A DNA stretch of 64,000 nucleotides from Stutzerimonas stutzeri KOS6 (GTDB lineage Bacteria; Pseudomonadota; Gammaproteobacteria; Pseudomonadales; Pseudomonadaceae), in NCBI RefSeq assembly GCF_000307775.2, contig NZ_KK020676.1, positions 338,119 through 402,118 on the forward strand, read 5' to 3'. The notes beneath the pieces are model-generated. The model had not been told where the DNA came from, did not search any database, and saw only the letters and a list, made by a program, of their open reading frames with translations. Positions 1 through 9,215 of the stretch are shown piece by piece. Positions within the stretch are counted from its first letter, which is position 1. Every line of letters starts with the position of its first letter. The position numbers were made by a program, and so were the translations under genes.

Positions 1-155
1 AAAGCCATCAGCCGAGGAGGCGTATGTAGCGCGGAGTCATACGCACTAAGCGCTGAGCACCCTTTCTATTCACCGTTTAGATGCATTAGACCTACGCTAT
101 AAAGGCTTTGCTGCCCGCTGCGCCGCCGCTGAATCTTAGCACTCCGAAACCAACA

Positions 156-189
156 CGCCCCGTTCTCGCGAGCTAGCAAGAACGGGGCG
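156..189 (-). terminator. Hairpin just past the end of czcA
   Basis: An 11-bp perfect stem (CGCCCCGTTCT / AGAACGGGGCG) with a 12-nt loop lies about 20 bp past the czcA stop codon. It is well placed to end the czc operon transcript. The run of T after the stem on the minus strand is poor, so Rho-independent action is uncertain. I see no gene in positions 1-155. Confidence 0.5.
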
Positions 190-210
190 TTGTGTGCCGC
201 CATCCAATCT

Positions 211-3200
211 CTAGCTTGTTCTGTCAGCGGCCAACGCGATTTCTTGCTCCTCCAATTCGTCTTCGCGCCGATGAGCCAGCTGGTAGAGCAACGGCAGTAC
301 CAATAGCGTTAGCACCGTTGAGGAGAGAATCCCCCCGATCACCACCGTCGCAAGGGGGCGCTGTACCTCTGCACCGGTACCCACATTCAAGGCCATCGGA
401 ACGAACCCGAGTGAAGCCACCAAGGCTGTCATCAATACCGGCCGTAGCCGGGTCAGAGCGCCCTCGCGGATCGCGGTGCCCAGAGGTAAACCTTGCTCCC
501 GTAGGCTACGGATGAAGGAGATCATTACCAGGCCATTTAGAACGGCGACGCCCGACAGAGCAATAAAGCCAACTCCTGCTGAAATGGACAATGGGATATC
601 TCTCAGCCACAGCGCAACAATGCCTCCGGTGAGCGCAAATGGAATCCCTGTAAACACCAACAAGCCGTCTTTGACATTGTTGAACATCATGAAAAGCAGA
701 ATGAACACCAGGAGCAGCGCCACAGGGACGACAATCTGCAGCCGCTTCGTTGCAGATTCAAGCTGCTCAAAGGTACCGCCCCAGTCGATCCAATAACCTG
801 ACGGGATATCTACCTGGGCCTGGATTTTCTGTTCTGCCTCAGATACGAATGATCCAATGTCCCGACCACGGACGTTTGCACTAACGACAATTCGCCGTTT
901 CCCTTCCTCTCTACTGATCTGATTCGGACCGGGGGCCAAATCCAGAGTGGCCACCTCGCCGAGGGGGATATAACTTATGGCGCTGTTTAATTCCCTTGGA
1001 AGGGCAATTGGGAGCCTCTCAATTGCGGCGAGATCGCTTCGTATCTCGTCCGGTAAACGAACTACGATATCGAAACGCCGGTCTCCTTGAAACAAGGTGC
1101 CTACCTCTCGGCCCCCGATGGCTACTGCAACCGCTTGCTGTACAGTATCTAAACTCAGGCCGTATCGTGCGATTTGATCGCGATCGATATCAATCGTGAG
1201 CATAGGAAGGCCAGTCGTTTGCTCGACCGTAACCTCGGAGGCGCCTGGTACTTGTCCTAGCACCTCGGACACTTCCGCCGCCGTGCTGTTAAGAACCTCC
1301 ATGTCATCACCATAGATTTTCACGGCTACAGCGGCACGAACACCGGAAATCAACTCGTTGAAACGCAGCTGAATAGGCTGGGAAAACTCGTAGTTATTGC
1401 CCGGTAACTCAGCGGCGGATGCTTGGACCTCGCTTAAGAGTTCGTCGCGCGACTTGCCTGGATCCGGCCACTGCTCTTGTGGCTTCAGCATGACGTACCC
1501 GTCAGAGATGTTTGGAGGCATGGCATCGGATGCCACCTCCGCAGTGCCTGTGCGCGCAAAAATCCGCTCGATCTCCGGAAACTCATCCATGAGCTTTCGC
1601 TCCAGCTGCTGCTGCATCTCGACAGACTGACTAAGGCTGGTAGCCGGTACACGAAGGGCTTGGATAGCGAAGTCCCCCTCGTTGAGGCTAGGCACGAATT
1701 CACTGCCCATACGTGCCCCTACGAGGCCGGAAAGTACAACTGCAACAACGGCAAAGGTGAGCACTACTGGCTTGTTGGACATCACCGCATCGAATGCAGG
1801 TGCGTAGGCCCGTTTAGCATTGCGGATTAGAAAGTTTTCCTTCTCTGTAACACGCTTGCCGATAAAGAGCGCAACGGCTGCCGGGACGAACGTCACCGAG
1901 AGAATCATCGCCCCGAATAGCGCTGTCACTACGGTAAACGCCATGGGCGTGAACATCTTACCTTCTACCCCTGTAAGGGCGAATATCGGCAGATATACGA
2001 TCATAATGATCAGCTGCCCATAGAGTAGAGGCCGACGCACTTCCTTTGCCGCAGCGAACACTTCATGAAGCCGTTCGGACAGCGTTAATGCCCGCCCGTG
2101 ATGGGACTGAGCGTGAGCAAGTCGACGCACGCAGTTCTCAACAATCACCACGGCACCATCGATAATGATGCCGAAATCCAATGCGCCTAAGCTCATCAGG
2201 TTGGCGCTGACCTCGTTGGCTACCATGCCGGTGAACGTAAAGAGCATCGCCAGCGGTATAACAAGTGCGGTTAGGATCGCCGCACGGATATTGCCCAAGA
2301 AGAGAAAAAGTATAACCACAACAAGAATGGCACCCTCAGTGAGGTTCTTCTTAACGGTGGATATAGCTTTGTCTACGAGTACAGTTCGATCGTAGACAGT
2401 AATCGCCTTTACGCCCTCTGGAAGCGAAAGGTTTATCTCTTTCATCTTGTCATCGACAGCCCTAGAAACTACCCGGCTATTTTCACCGATAAGCATGAAA
2501 GCCGTACCTAGAACCACTTCGCGGCCATTCTCGGTGGCTGCGCCAGTACGGAGCTCCTTTCCAACCTCTACCGTCGCAACGTCGCGGATACGTACTGGGG
2601 TACCGTCAACGTTGCTAATAAGGGTATTGCGGATGTCCTCTACTGATTGCATTTGTCCTGGAGCACGAACAAGATACTGCTCGCCGCGTTTTTCAATATA
2701 TCCGGCACCTAGATTGTTATTGTTTTGCTCAACCGCCTCGATCAAATCTTGTAGTGTTAGTCCAAACGACCGCAAAGTGTCTGGGTTGGGGGCGATCTGA
2801 TATTCCTTTGCATATCCTCCGATCGTATTGATCTCAGTTACGCCTGGTACATTGCGGACTTGCGGTTTGATGATCCAATCTTGAATCTCACGCAAGTCAG
2901 CAGAGGTATAAGGCGTACCGTCCGATTTGGTGGCACCGTCCTCAGCTTCAACCGTCCAAAAATAGATTTCGCCAAGCCCAGTGGAAATAGGGCCAAGTGT
3001 TGGAGTGACGCCTTCCGGAAGCTGATCTTTGGCCCCTCCCAAGCGCTCATTCACAAGTTGGCGGGCAAAATAGATGTCAGTGCCTTCCTCAAAAATAACT
3101 GTGATCTGAGAAAGTCCATATCGAGACAAGGAACGGGTCTGCTCGAGCTTGGGCAACCCGGCCATTACCGTCTCGAGCGGGTAGGTAATGCGCTGCTCCA

Positions 3201-3381
3201 CTTCCAGCGGGGAATAACCTGGGGCCGCAGTGTTGATTTGCACCTGTACGTTGGTGATATCAGGGACAGCATCGATAGGCAGCTTTTGGTAGCTGTAAGC
3301 TCCTAACGCTGCCATGCCAAGCACGGCTAGCAAAACCAGCCAGCGATGCTCTATAGAAAAGCGAATGATACGTTCGAACAC
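211..3381 (-). CDS. czcA: CzcA-type heavy-metal RND efflux permease
   Basis: Inner-membrane proton-driven pump of a tripartite RND system that exports divalent cations (Zn, Cd, Co in characterised CzcA proteins). At 1056 residues it has the usual length. It starts MFERIIRFSIEHRW, with a first membrane helix at about residues 13-30, two large periplasmic loops and two groups of membrane helices. The motif DFGIIIDGAVVIVEN at about residues 400-415 carries the D-D-E relay pattern of the HME1 (CzcA, Zn/Co/Cd) subfamily. The CusA in this window has a different motif here, which supports zinc/cadmium rather than copper specificity. It is the last gene of czcI-czcC-czcB-czcA, 16 bp after czcB. No truncation is seen. 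Confidence 0.95.
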   Translation of the reverse strand: MFERIIRFSIEHRWLVLLAVLGMAALGAYSYQKLPIDAVPDITNVQVQINTAAPGYSPLEVEQRITYPLETVMAGLPKLEQTRSLSRYGLSQITVIFEEGTDIYFARQLVNERLGGAKDQLPEGVTPTLGPISTGLGEIYFWTVEAEDGATKSDGTPYTSADLREIQDWIIKPQVRNVPGVTEINTIGGYAKEYQIAPNPDTLRSFGLTLQDLIEAVEQNNNNLGAGYIEKRGEQYLVRAPGQMQSVEDIRNTLISNVDGTPVRIRDVATVEVGKELRTGAATENGREVVLGTAFMLIGENSRVVSRAVDDKMKEINLSLPEGVKAITVYDRTVLVDKAISTVKKNLTEGAILVVVILFLFLGNIRAAILTALVIPLAMLFTFTGMVANEVSANLMSLGALDFGIIIDGAVVIVENCVRRLAHAQSHHGRALTLSERLHEVFAAAKEVRRPLLYGQLIIMIVYLPIFALTGVEGKMFTPMAFTVVTALFGAMILSVTFVPAAVALFIGKRVTEKENFLIRNAKRAYAPAFDAVMSNKPVVLTFAVVAVVLSGLVGARMGSEFVPSLNEGDFAIQALRVPATSLSQSVEMQQQLERKLMDEFPEIERIFARTGTAEVASDAMPPNISDGYVMLKPQEQWPDPGKSRDELLSEVQASAAELPGNNYEFSQPIQLRFNELISGVRAAVAVKIYGDDMEVLNSTAAEVSEVLGQVPGASEVTVEQTTGLPMLTIDIDRDQIARYGLSLDTVQQAVAVAIGGREVGTLFQGDRRFDIVVRLPDEIRSDLAAIERLPIALPRELNSAISYIPLGEVATLDLAPGPNQISREEGKRRIVVSANVRGRDIGSFVSEAEQKIQAQVDIPSGYWIDWGGTFEQLESATKRLQIVVPVALLLVFILLFMMFNNVKDGLLVFTGIPFALTGGIVALWLRDIPLSISAGVGFIALSGVAVLNGLVMISFIRSLREQGLPLGTAIREGALTRLRPVLMTALVASLGFVPMALNVGTGAEVQRPLATVVIGGILSSTVLTLLVLPLLYQLAHRREDELEEQEIALAADRTS

Positions 3382-3397
3382 AGTCTATAACTCCGTA

Positions 3398-4744
3398 TCA
3401 GTGAGCATGCGAGGCGCTGGCTTTGCCAAGCTCGGACTTAATGATGAAACTGTTGGCCAAGGCATAGCGCACTCCGGCCTGAAGACCTTCCTTGATTTCA
3501 ACCGCTTCACTATCGCCGCGACCAGTCACGATTGGCTGAGCAGCAAAGCCATGGTCGGTCCGTACAAACACCACCGGATTATCTTCCAACGTGTGGATCG
3601 CATCGGGCTTGACTGCAACCGGCACGGACACTCCGCCAGAGCCTACCCGCACTTTGACGAACAGGCCGGGACGCCAAACACCTTCCGGGTTCGGAAGCGT
3701 GACCCGGGCGGTAGCGGCGCGGCTTTGCTGACCAACAAGTGAGCCGACATAAGAAACGGTGCCATTGGCACTGGACTCGAATGCTGTGGCTTCGATAACC
3801 GCGTTGCTGCCGACTCGTACCGCGCTGAGTGCATTGGCAGGAACGCTGATATCTGCCCAAACGGTAGAGAGATCGGAAATGATGAATATCTGGTCGTCGG
3901 TATTGACTGACTCACCGAGCGTGATGTCCTTCTCAACGATCATCCCATCGAACGGCGCCCTGAGTTCGTAGCGGCTCAATGCGTCTGGCTTGCCAGCATC
4001 ACTACCAAGCGCTTGTAGCTGTGCTTTTGCATTCGCAACCGTCAGCTCTGCTTCCCGTAGAGCCTGTTGTGCCTGTAAATAATCCTGTTCTGCAGAAATA
4101 CGCTCTTCCCACAGCTCCTTTTCGCGTCGATAGGTTTTCTGAGCCAATGCAAGACGTTTTTGTGCCGCGTAGAACTCGCTTCTACGTTCCGACAGGTCGG
4201 TACTCGCGATCACAGCAAGCACTTGCCCCTGTTTCACCTGTTCGCCCAAATCGACTTTGACCGCTTCAACGACACCTGAGAGACGAGGCACAACTTGCGC
4301 TGTACGATCCTGGTTAAACGTAATTTCACCTGGCAGCTCGATTGCGCTTTGTATCTTTGCGGGCTCAGCAGTTGCCAGTGAAATGCCGGCGGCTAGGATT
4401 TGTGTCTCTGAGAGTTCTACCTCTGCTGTTTCAGTGTGCTCCGCTCCCTCGGGCTCATCTTCATGCTCATCTTTCTCTGCCGCACCGACCTCGTGATCGC
4501 TATCGGCGCCTCCTTCATCATGTCCATGATCTCCTTCGGCTTCAGCATCCTCATCCGAATGCCCTTCATCCTCCTGCTCCGATGCGTCACCATGCTCGCT
4601 ATGTGCGTCGCCCGCTTCGGGCACAGCTGGACTACTGCGAAGAAGCAATCCGCCAAGCACAAGTGCCACGCTTAATATGACGACGATCCAAAAAATCTGC
4701 TTCTTGTGACCAGCCAAGGAAGATGTATTCGATTTACTTTTCAT
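3398..4744 (-). CDS. czcB: CzcB-type periplasmic adaptor (membrane fusion protein)
   Basis: Adaptor joining the CzcA pump to the CzcC outer-membrane channel. The 448 residues begin with an N-terminal membrane anchor (IFWIVVILSVALVLGGLLL, about 13-32). A strikingly acidic, histidine-rich stretch follows at about 36-105, with many DH, HGH and ED pairs, as in CzcB proteins whose N terminus binds metal. Then come the barrel-sandwich halves (VVPRLSGVVEAV, about 148; LRAPFDGMIVEKD, about 263) around a coiled-coil hairpin, and a C-terminal beta-barrel and membrane-proximal part. It lies 9 bp after czcC and 16 bp before czcA, so the three are translated from one message. The acidic tract could also be a zinc buffer; that role is inference. 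Confidence 0.94.
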   Translation of the reverse strand: MKSKSNTSSLAGHKKQIFWIVVILSVALVLGGLLLRSSPAVPEAGDAHSEHGDASEQEDEGHSDEDAEAEGDHGHDEGGADSDHEVGAAEKDEHEDEPEGAEHTETAEVELSETQILAAGISLATAEPAKIQSAIELPGEITFNQDRTAQVVPRLSGVVEAVKVDLGEQVKQGQVLAVIASTDLSERRSEFYAAQKRLALAQKTYRREKELWEERISAEQDYLQAQQALREAELTVANAKAQLQALGSDAGKPDALSRYELRAPFDGMIVEKDITLGESVNTDDQIFIISDLSTVWADISVPANALSAVRVGSNAVIEATAFESSANGTVSYVGSLVGQQSRAATARVTLPNPEGVWRPGLFVKVRVGSGGVSVPVAVKPDAIHTLEDNPVVFVRTDHGFAAQPIVTGRGDSEAVEIKEGLQAGVRYALANSFIIKSELGKASASHAH

Positions 4745-4753
4745 ATGGATTCC

Positions 4754-6061
4754 TTATGGCTGAGTGGCCGAGGTGATAACGGCCGACCCATCGCCGACGA
4801 TTCGGGCGATTTCCGCCGCCGCCTGGTTAGCTTGCGAGAGCGCAGACAGATACTGAGAGCGGGCTTGGAAAAGCGTGCGTTGAGCATCCAGTACGTCAAG
4901 GAAGGTGAACTTTCCTAGTTCGAACCCCTTGCTGGCAGCTTCATAAGCGCTTTGGGCACTGGGGAGCATGTCGTTGCGCAACAGTTCGAACTGCTGGCGA
5001 GCAGTGCGCAGCCGCATGTGCGCTTGGGAAAGTTCGCTTTTCAGGCGTATATGGACGGCGTTAAGCTCGTCCTGCGCCTGGTAGGCCCGTTCCTGTGCTG
5101 CTCCGATGTTGCCTTGGTTTCGATCAAACAACGGCAGGGGCATCGAGATACTCACCAGTCCCAGCGTGCCGTTATATTCATCTGAGCGTTGGGCACCTAC
5201 GCTAACCGTCACGTTAGAAAAGCGATTCGTCCTTTCCAGCTCCAACGCAGCCCGACGTCTTTCAGCCTCCCGACGCGCGCGGGTTAGTTGGGCGGAATCG
5301 TTCAAACGGCTATAAAGCTCAGCTAGCTCGGGAAGAGGAGGCACTGCCTCTACCGGCTCTTTTACTCGCTCAAAGCGTGGCTGTGGATTTCCCCAGTTGG
5401 CCGCCAGCCGAGTGCGCGCAGCTTCGAGTTCAGCTGTGGCCTGGGCAAGCTCTACTTGCACTCCAGTAGCCGCAACCCGCGCCCGGGTTTCCTCTACGGG
5501 AGAGACCATGCCGGCCCTCACACGTCGATTGGCAACGTTCACAGCTTGCTTCGCAAGCTTTGAAGCAGCCTGAGCGAGGTCCAGCCGTTCTTGAGCAGTA
5601 AGCACATCGTAGTATGCACCCATCACTGCCCCCCTCAGTCGAGCTTGGGCGTCCTGTAGGTCGGCGGCCGCTACGTCCATGGCGCGTTGCGCTGCCTCAA
5701 TACGAGCCGAACGTTTACCACCCAGCTCTATTTCTTGGCTCAGTTCAAGCGTGGTCTCCGGGGCATCGCCCCGGATTCCCTCCTGGCTAGCGGACAATAT
5801 TGGATTCGGACGTGCTCCTGCTTGGCTAATCAATGCGCGAGAAGCAGCCAGCTCACGTCTTGCAGCAGCCAGTTCAGGGCTTGCAGAGCTAGCGAGTTCC
5901 AAGGCGCGTACAAAGCTTATGGAGTCGACAGACTCAACGGGGAAGGTATTTGACACACTGACAGGTAAGGTCTGTGTGAAGGTCGGCAACTCTAAGGGTT
6001 GCGCAAAGGCGAGATTGCACGACAACGTCGTCAACCCCAGCGAGAAAAGAGCTTTTCGCAC
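4754..6061 (-). CDS. czcC: CzcC-type outer-membrane efflux channel (TolC family)
   Basis: Outer-membrane factor of the Czc tripartite pump. The 435 residues start with a signal peptide (MRKALFSLGLTTLSCNLAFA). Two internally repeated TolC-type (OEP) domains follow, with long Ala/Arg/Glu-rich helices such as ALELASSASPELAAARREL (about 53-71) and the second-repeat helix near residue 360, ending in a short C-terminal tail. Length and composition match CzcC. It comes first in czcC-czcB-czcA and lies about 58 bp after the small czcI-like gene. Within the TolC family, the neighbours decide the assignment. Confidence 0.93.
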   Translation of the reverse strand: MRKALFSLGLTTLSCNLAFAQPLELPTFTQTLPVSVSNTFPVESVDSISFVRALELASSASPELAAARRELAASRALISQAGARPNPILSASQEGIRGDAPETTLELSQEIELGGKRSARIEAAQRAMDVAAADLQDAQARLRGAVMGAYYDVLTAQERLDLAQAASKLAKQAVNVANRRVRAGMVSPVEETRARVAATGVQVELAQATAELEAARTRLAANWGNPQPRFERVKEPVEAVPPLPELAELYSRLNDSAQLTRARREAERRRAALELERTNRFSNVTVSVGAQRSDEYNGTLGLVSISMPLPLFDRNQGNIGAAQERAYQAQDELNAVHIRLKSELSQAHMRLRTARQQFELLRNDMLPSAQSAYEAASKGFELGKFTFLDVLDAQRTLFQARSQYLSALSQANQAAAEIARIVGDGSAVITSATQP

Positions 6062-6119
6062 CGAAATCTCCTAAAAAAAGGGAAGGTTCGGTGAGACGTC
6101 AGATACAGATAAATGGCGC

Positions 6120-6500
6120 TTACTGGTTACTTTGGCGTCCCACCGGTTTTGCACCGATGCGCCAATTAGGTTTCTCAGGACGCCCCGCTTCAGCCGATGC
6201 GTAGCTAGCAGAAGGAAACGGTTTCAAGCTCATTGATAATACCGAACCAGGACAGATCCCTTTCGTTATAAGCGGCTTGATATGGTCGCCATGAAAGACA
6301 CAGTCTCCATCCAGACTGATTTTTTTTGCGGCTTTTGACGATCCTTCCTCGTCAGTACCCAGAGACTCGTGCGGATGTTCGTGATGTCCAAGATGATTTG
6401 CTGCCGAACCATCCTCATGACTGCAGCTCGTGCTAACAACTGCCCATGATGATTGCAATGGGAACAAGGCTAGCAACATCAGCAAAACTATTTTTCTCAT
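6120..6500 (-). CDS. czcI: CzcI-like small periplasmic protein
   Basis: A small exported protein at the head of the czc operon, where CzcI-type proteins are usually found; their role, probably modulation of czc expression or metal sensing, is poorly understood. I take the ATG at 6500, which gives MRKIVLLMLLALFPLQSSWA, a clear signal peptide typical of this family, rather than the longer frame from 6629 that puts 43 untypical residues in front. The mature 126-residue region holds CSHEDGSAANHLGHHEHPHES (Cys and six His as possible ligands, near residues 28-48), and a later CVFHGDH. The ribosome-binding site is weak. Orthology rests on position, signal peptide and composition. Confidence 0.72.
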   Translation of the reverse strand: MRKIVLLMLLALFPLQSSWAVVSTSCSHEDGSAANHLGHHEHPHESLGTDEEGSSKAAKKISLDGDCVFHGDHIKPLITKGICPGSVLSMSLKPFPSASYASAEAGRPEKPNWRIGAKPVGRQSNQ

Positions 6501-6727
6501 CCAAGGCAAAACGATGACTTCCTGGTTTAGATGTCGAATCCAATCATAAGAACTACCCCCGCCAAGACGCGAAACACATGCGCCTCTACTGCGATAGTGA
6601 TTCGCCCTGAATTTAGTAGACAAATACACGAAAGCGTTTTTATCAGCCTTGCCAAGCCGGCGAGATAGCTGATGGCTATGGGGTGGTGACTTTAAATAAG
6701 TGTGGATAACGACCTGGTGACCGCAAC

Positions 6728-6743
6728 ATTACAAATCTGTAAT
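6728..6743. promoter_or_regulatory. Metal-regulator box 1 (czcI / porin divergent region)
   Basis: ATTAC-AAATCT-GTAAT is a perfect dyad in the 400-bp gap between czcI and the porin gene. It is the best-matching member of a set of ten similar sites in this window, and agrees with the CTGACA-N5-GTAAT type site described for CopR in Pseudomonas if the first half is relaxed. A czc regulator of the OmpR class probably binds here. Confidence 0.7.
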
Positions 6744-6772
6744 CGAAGGAGTGCGCGATTGGGCTTCCTCAG

Positions 6773-6788
6773 ATTACAAAATAGTCAT
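6773..6788. promoter_or_regulatory. Metal-regulator box 2 (czcI / porin divergent region)
   Basis: ATTAC-AAAATA-GTCAT lies 45 bp from box 1 in the same divergent region. One site may serve each direction: the czc operon leftward and the porin rightward. Nothing else in the rest of this gap (6501-6900) looks like a gene. Confidence 0.6.
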
Positions 6789-6900
6789 TTGCCGCTAATC
6801 CTGCCGTCATCTCTAGGGGAAGAACATGGCCAAGCGCTAAAAACAAAAAGGCGAAAGGCGTCATTCGAGCACTGACCTGCCGTACATAAGGAGCATCATC

Positions 6901-8220
6901 ATGAGCAAAAAGGCCGTTTTTTCGCTGACAGCCCTTTCACTGGCATTGGGCAGCGCCCCGGTCTTTGCCCAATCGGAAACAGCCGAGGGCTTCATCGAAG
7001 GCAGCACGCTATCGCTGATAAATCGCAACTTCTATTTCAATCGGGATTTTCGCGACGGTGAGAGTGCCGCCGGCAATGGCTACTCCGAGGAATGGGCCCA
7101 CGGATTGATGGCCTTCTTCGAGTCCGGATATACCCAAGGCTCGGTAGAGATTGGCTTCGACGCTTTCGCCATGCTCGGCCTCAAGCTCGACTCCGGTTCG
7201 GGGCGCTCCGGTGTGGGCGGCAGCATCGACCTGCTTCCCCACGACAGCGCTGGCGATCCTGAGGATGACTTCACACGGGTGGGGGGCGCGGTGAAAGCAC
7301 GCTTGCTGGACACCGAGATCAAGGCCGGCGATGTATTTCCCACTACACCTGTCGTGCACTTCGGCGACTCTCGGCTGCTGCCGGAGTCTTTCAAGGGTGT
7401 CACCGTTGTGAACAACTCGCTGGACGACCTCACCCTTCAGGGAGGCCGCTTGCACGCGATGAGCCAGCCCAACACCAGTAACATGAACGAAGACTTCGTC
7501 ACCTTCTACGGCGGGGGCGTAGACGCGCCTTGGCTCGGCTACGCAGGCGGTGACTACAGCGTGAATGAAAATATCAGTCTTAGCCTGTACACCAGCCGCC
7601 TCAAAGATGCCTGGAACCAGCATTACTTCGGTGCGTCGGCCACCTATCCGCTCTCCGATATCGTCGCGCTGCTGGCCAGCTTCAACTATTACAAGGCAAC
7701 CGACGAAGGCCGTGAGTTGCTGGGCGAGTTCAACAACAACATCTGGAGCTCCAGCCTGGGTGTCGCCTTCGGCGCGCACACCGTCACGGCGTCGTATCAG
7801 CGAAACAACGGTAACAACGACTTTGACTACTTGCGCCAGGCGGACTCGATCTACCTGAACAACTCCATTCAGTACAGTGATTTCAACTCACCTAAAGAGC
7901 AGTCCTGGATGCTGCGCTACGACCTGAACATGGCGGAGTACGGCATACCCGGGCTTACTTTCATGACCCGCTACGCCCGCGGTTGGGGCGCCGATTACAG
8001 CAACGCGAACGAGGTGTACATGCGCCAAGACGATAACGGTGCGCCGCTGACGGGACAGAACCGCTGGGAACGCGACGTCGAAGCCCGCTACGTTGTACAG
8101 ACTGGCTCTCTCAAGGATTTGTCTCTGCGGGTGCGCCAGGCTACCACGCGGGCGACTGCTTTCGAGTCCGACCTCGATGAGGTCCGATTCATCGCCGAGT
8201 ACCCTCTCTCGATCTTGTGA
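6901..8220 (+). CDS. OprD-family outer-membrane porin
   Basis: A 439-residue protein with a signal peptide ending ...GSAPVFAQ and the OprD opening GFIEGSTLSLINRNFYFNRDF (residues about 30-50). An even run of amphipathic beta-strands follows, such as NISLSLYTSRLKDAWNQHYFG (about 220), and it ends with a hydrophobic strand. OprD porins let basic amino acids, small carboxylates or other solutes cross the outer membrane. The substrate cannot be read from the sequence. It is divergent from the czc operon with two metal boxes between, and the czcRS-like genes follow. In P. aeruginosa, CzcR represses oprD, so metal control of this porin is plausible. A strong terminator follows. The start has GGAG ten bases upstream. 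Confidence 0.92.
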   Translation: MSKKAVFSLTALSLALGSAPVFAQSETAEGFIEGSTLSLINRNFYFNRDFRDGESAAGNGYSEEWAHGLMAFFESGYTQGSVEIGFDAFAMLGLKLDSGSGRSGVGGSIDLLPHDSAGDPEDDFTRVGGAVKARLLDTEIKAGDVFPTTPVVHFGDSRLLPESFKGVTVVNNSLDDLTLQGGRLHAMSQPNTSNMNEDFVTFYGGGVDAPWLGYAGGDYSVNENISLSLYTSRLKDAWNQHYFGASATYPLSDIVALLASFNYYKATDEGRELLGEFNNNIWSSSLGVAFGAHTVTASYQRNNGNNDFDYLRQADSIYLNNSIQYSDFNSPKEQSWMLRYDLNMAEYGIPGLTFMTRYARGWGADYSNANEVYMRQDDNGAPLTGQNRWERDVEARYVVQTGSLKDLSLRVRQATTRATAFESDLDEVRFIAEYPLSIL

Positions 8221-8281
8221 AACACCATGAGCAACACCACATCTTCTTTAGTTTTGCTCCCTTGGTTTGAAGATGTGTTTC

Positions 8282-8306
8282 AGGCGCCCATCAGGGCGCC
8301 TTTTTT
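8282..8306 (+). terminator. Rho-independent terminator after the porin
   Basis: AGGCGCCC-atca-GGGCGCCT followed by six T. It ends the porin transcript and separates it from the two-component genes. Confidence 0.9.
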
Positions 8307-8353
8307 CGTTTGGTGCACCCGCTCGCGCTGCGGGTCAACCAAATGACCGGTAG

Positions 8354-8369
8354 ATTACAAATTCGCAAG
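8354..8369. promoter_or_regulatory. Metal-regulator box 3 (upstream of czcR-like gene)
   Basis: ATTAC-AAATTC-GCAAG, a degenerate copy of the repeated box, lies about 170 bp before the response regulator start. Autoregulation of the two-component system is the likely meaning. The second half matches poorly. Confidence 0.5.
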
Positions 8370-8540
8370 ATAGCCCTCACAGGGCTTTTACCGCGTTAAA
8401 GTGCTTCCCGCTTCCCTGGGCAGATCTTTTCGCCTCTGCCTTTCACGCTAGAGCCAAGCCGCTTTCGTCTTGACCTAGTTACTACATGGATTTTTTTGGT
8501 TCCGCTTACCGCGCACCTCCTTGCCGAGTTACCTCAAAAC

Positions 8541-9215
8541 ATGCGCATCCTGGTTGTCGAAGACGAGATCAACGCTGCGGAATACTTGCAGCAGGGTCTT
8601 ATCGAATGTGGTTACTTGGTCGATTGCGTAAGTGATGGCCTCGATGGGTTTCACCTGGCACTGCAGAACGACTATGACATCGTGCTGCTAGATGTGAATC
8701 TGCCAACCATGGATGGGTGGGAGGTTCTCGAACTCATCAGGCGGCGTAAGCAGACACGCGTCATCATGCTGACTGCCAATGGCCGCTTAGAGCAAAAAGT
8801 CCGCGGCTTGGAATCGGGCGCCGACGACTATCTGGTCAAGCCGTTCCAGTTCCCCGAGCTGCTTGCCCGTATCCGGACACTGTTGCGGCGAGGCGAGGCA
8901 GTCACACTTCCGAGCAACCTGCGTGTAGCCGACCTCGAACTGGACCCGGCCCGGCATAGGGCTTACCGGAGCGGTCAGCGTATCGACCTCACCAGCAAAG
9001 AATTTGCGTTATTGCATCTGCTCATGCGCCGGACTGGCGAAGTCCTCACGCGTACGGAAATAACTGCCATGGTGTGGGACATCAATTTCGACTGCGATAC
9101 CAATGTGGTGGATGTTGCGATTCGTCGCCTGCGGATGAAAGTGGACGAACCCTTCGGCGATCGCCTGATACACACCATCCGGGGTGTGGGCTACGTGCTG
9201 GAGGCGCGGCCTTGA
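8541..9215 (+). CDS. czcR: Heavy-metal response regulator, OmpR class (CzcR/CopR-like)
   Basis: DNA-binding response regulator of a two-component pair. The ATG at 8541 gives MRILVVEDE, the standard start; the longer frame from 8496 adds 15 residues with no recognisable role. The receiver domain (about 1-115) has E7/D8, the phospho-acceptor D51 in LLDVNLP, T and K in the usual places (MLTANG; LVKPF). A winged-helix output domain (about 125-220) ends HTIRGVGYVLE. The next gene is its sensor kinase, overlapping by 4 bp. Being close to czcCBA suggests zinc/cadmium sensing, but CzcR, CopR and IrlR are near relatives and the name is by context. Confidence 0.88.
   Translation: MRILVVEDEINAAEYLQQGLIECGYLVDCVSDGLDGFHLALQNDYDIVLLDVNLPTMDGWEVLELIRRRKQTRVIMLTANGRLEQKVRGLESGADDYLVKPFQFPELLARIRTLLRRGEAVTLPSNLRVADLELDPARHRAYRSGQRIDLTSKEFALLHLLMRRTGEVLTRTEITAMVWDINFDCDTNVVDVAIRRLRMKVDEPFGDRLIHTIRGVGYVLEARP

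Noticed and set aside
7009..7779. Long minus-strand open frame inside the porin gene
   Set aside because: It is an antisense shadow of a GC-rich gene; the porin has signal peptide, family motifs and a terminator, the antisense frame has none.
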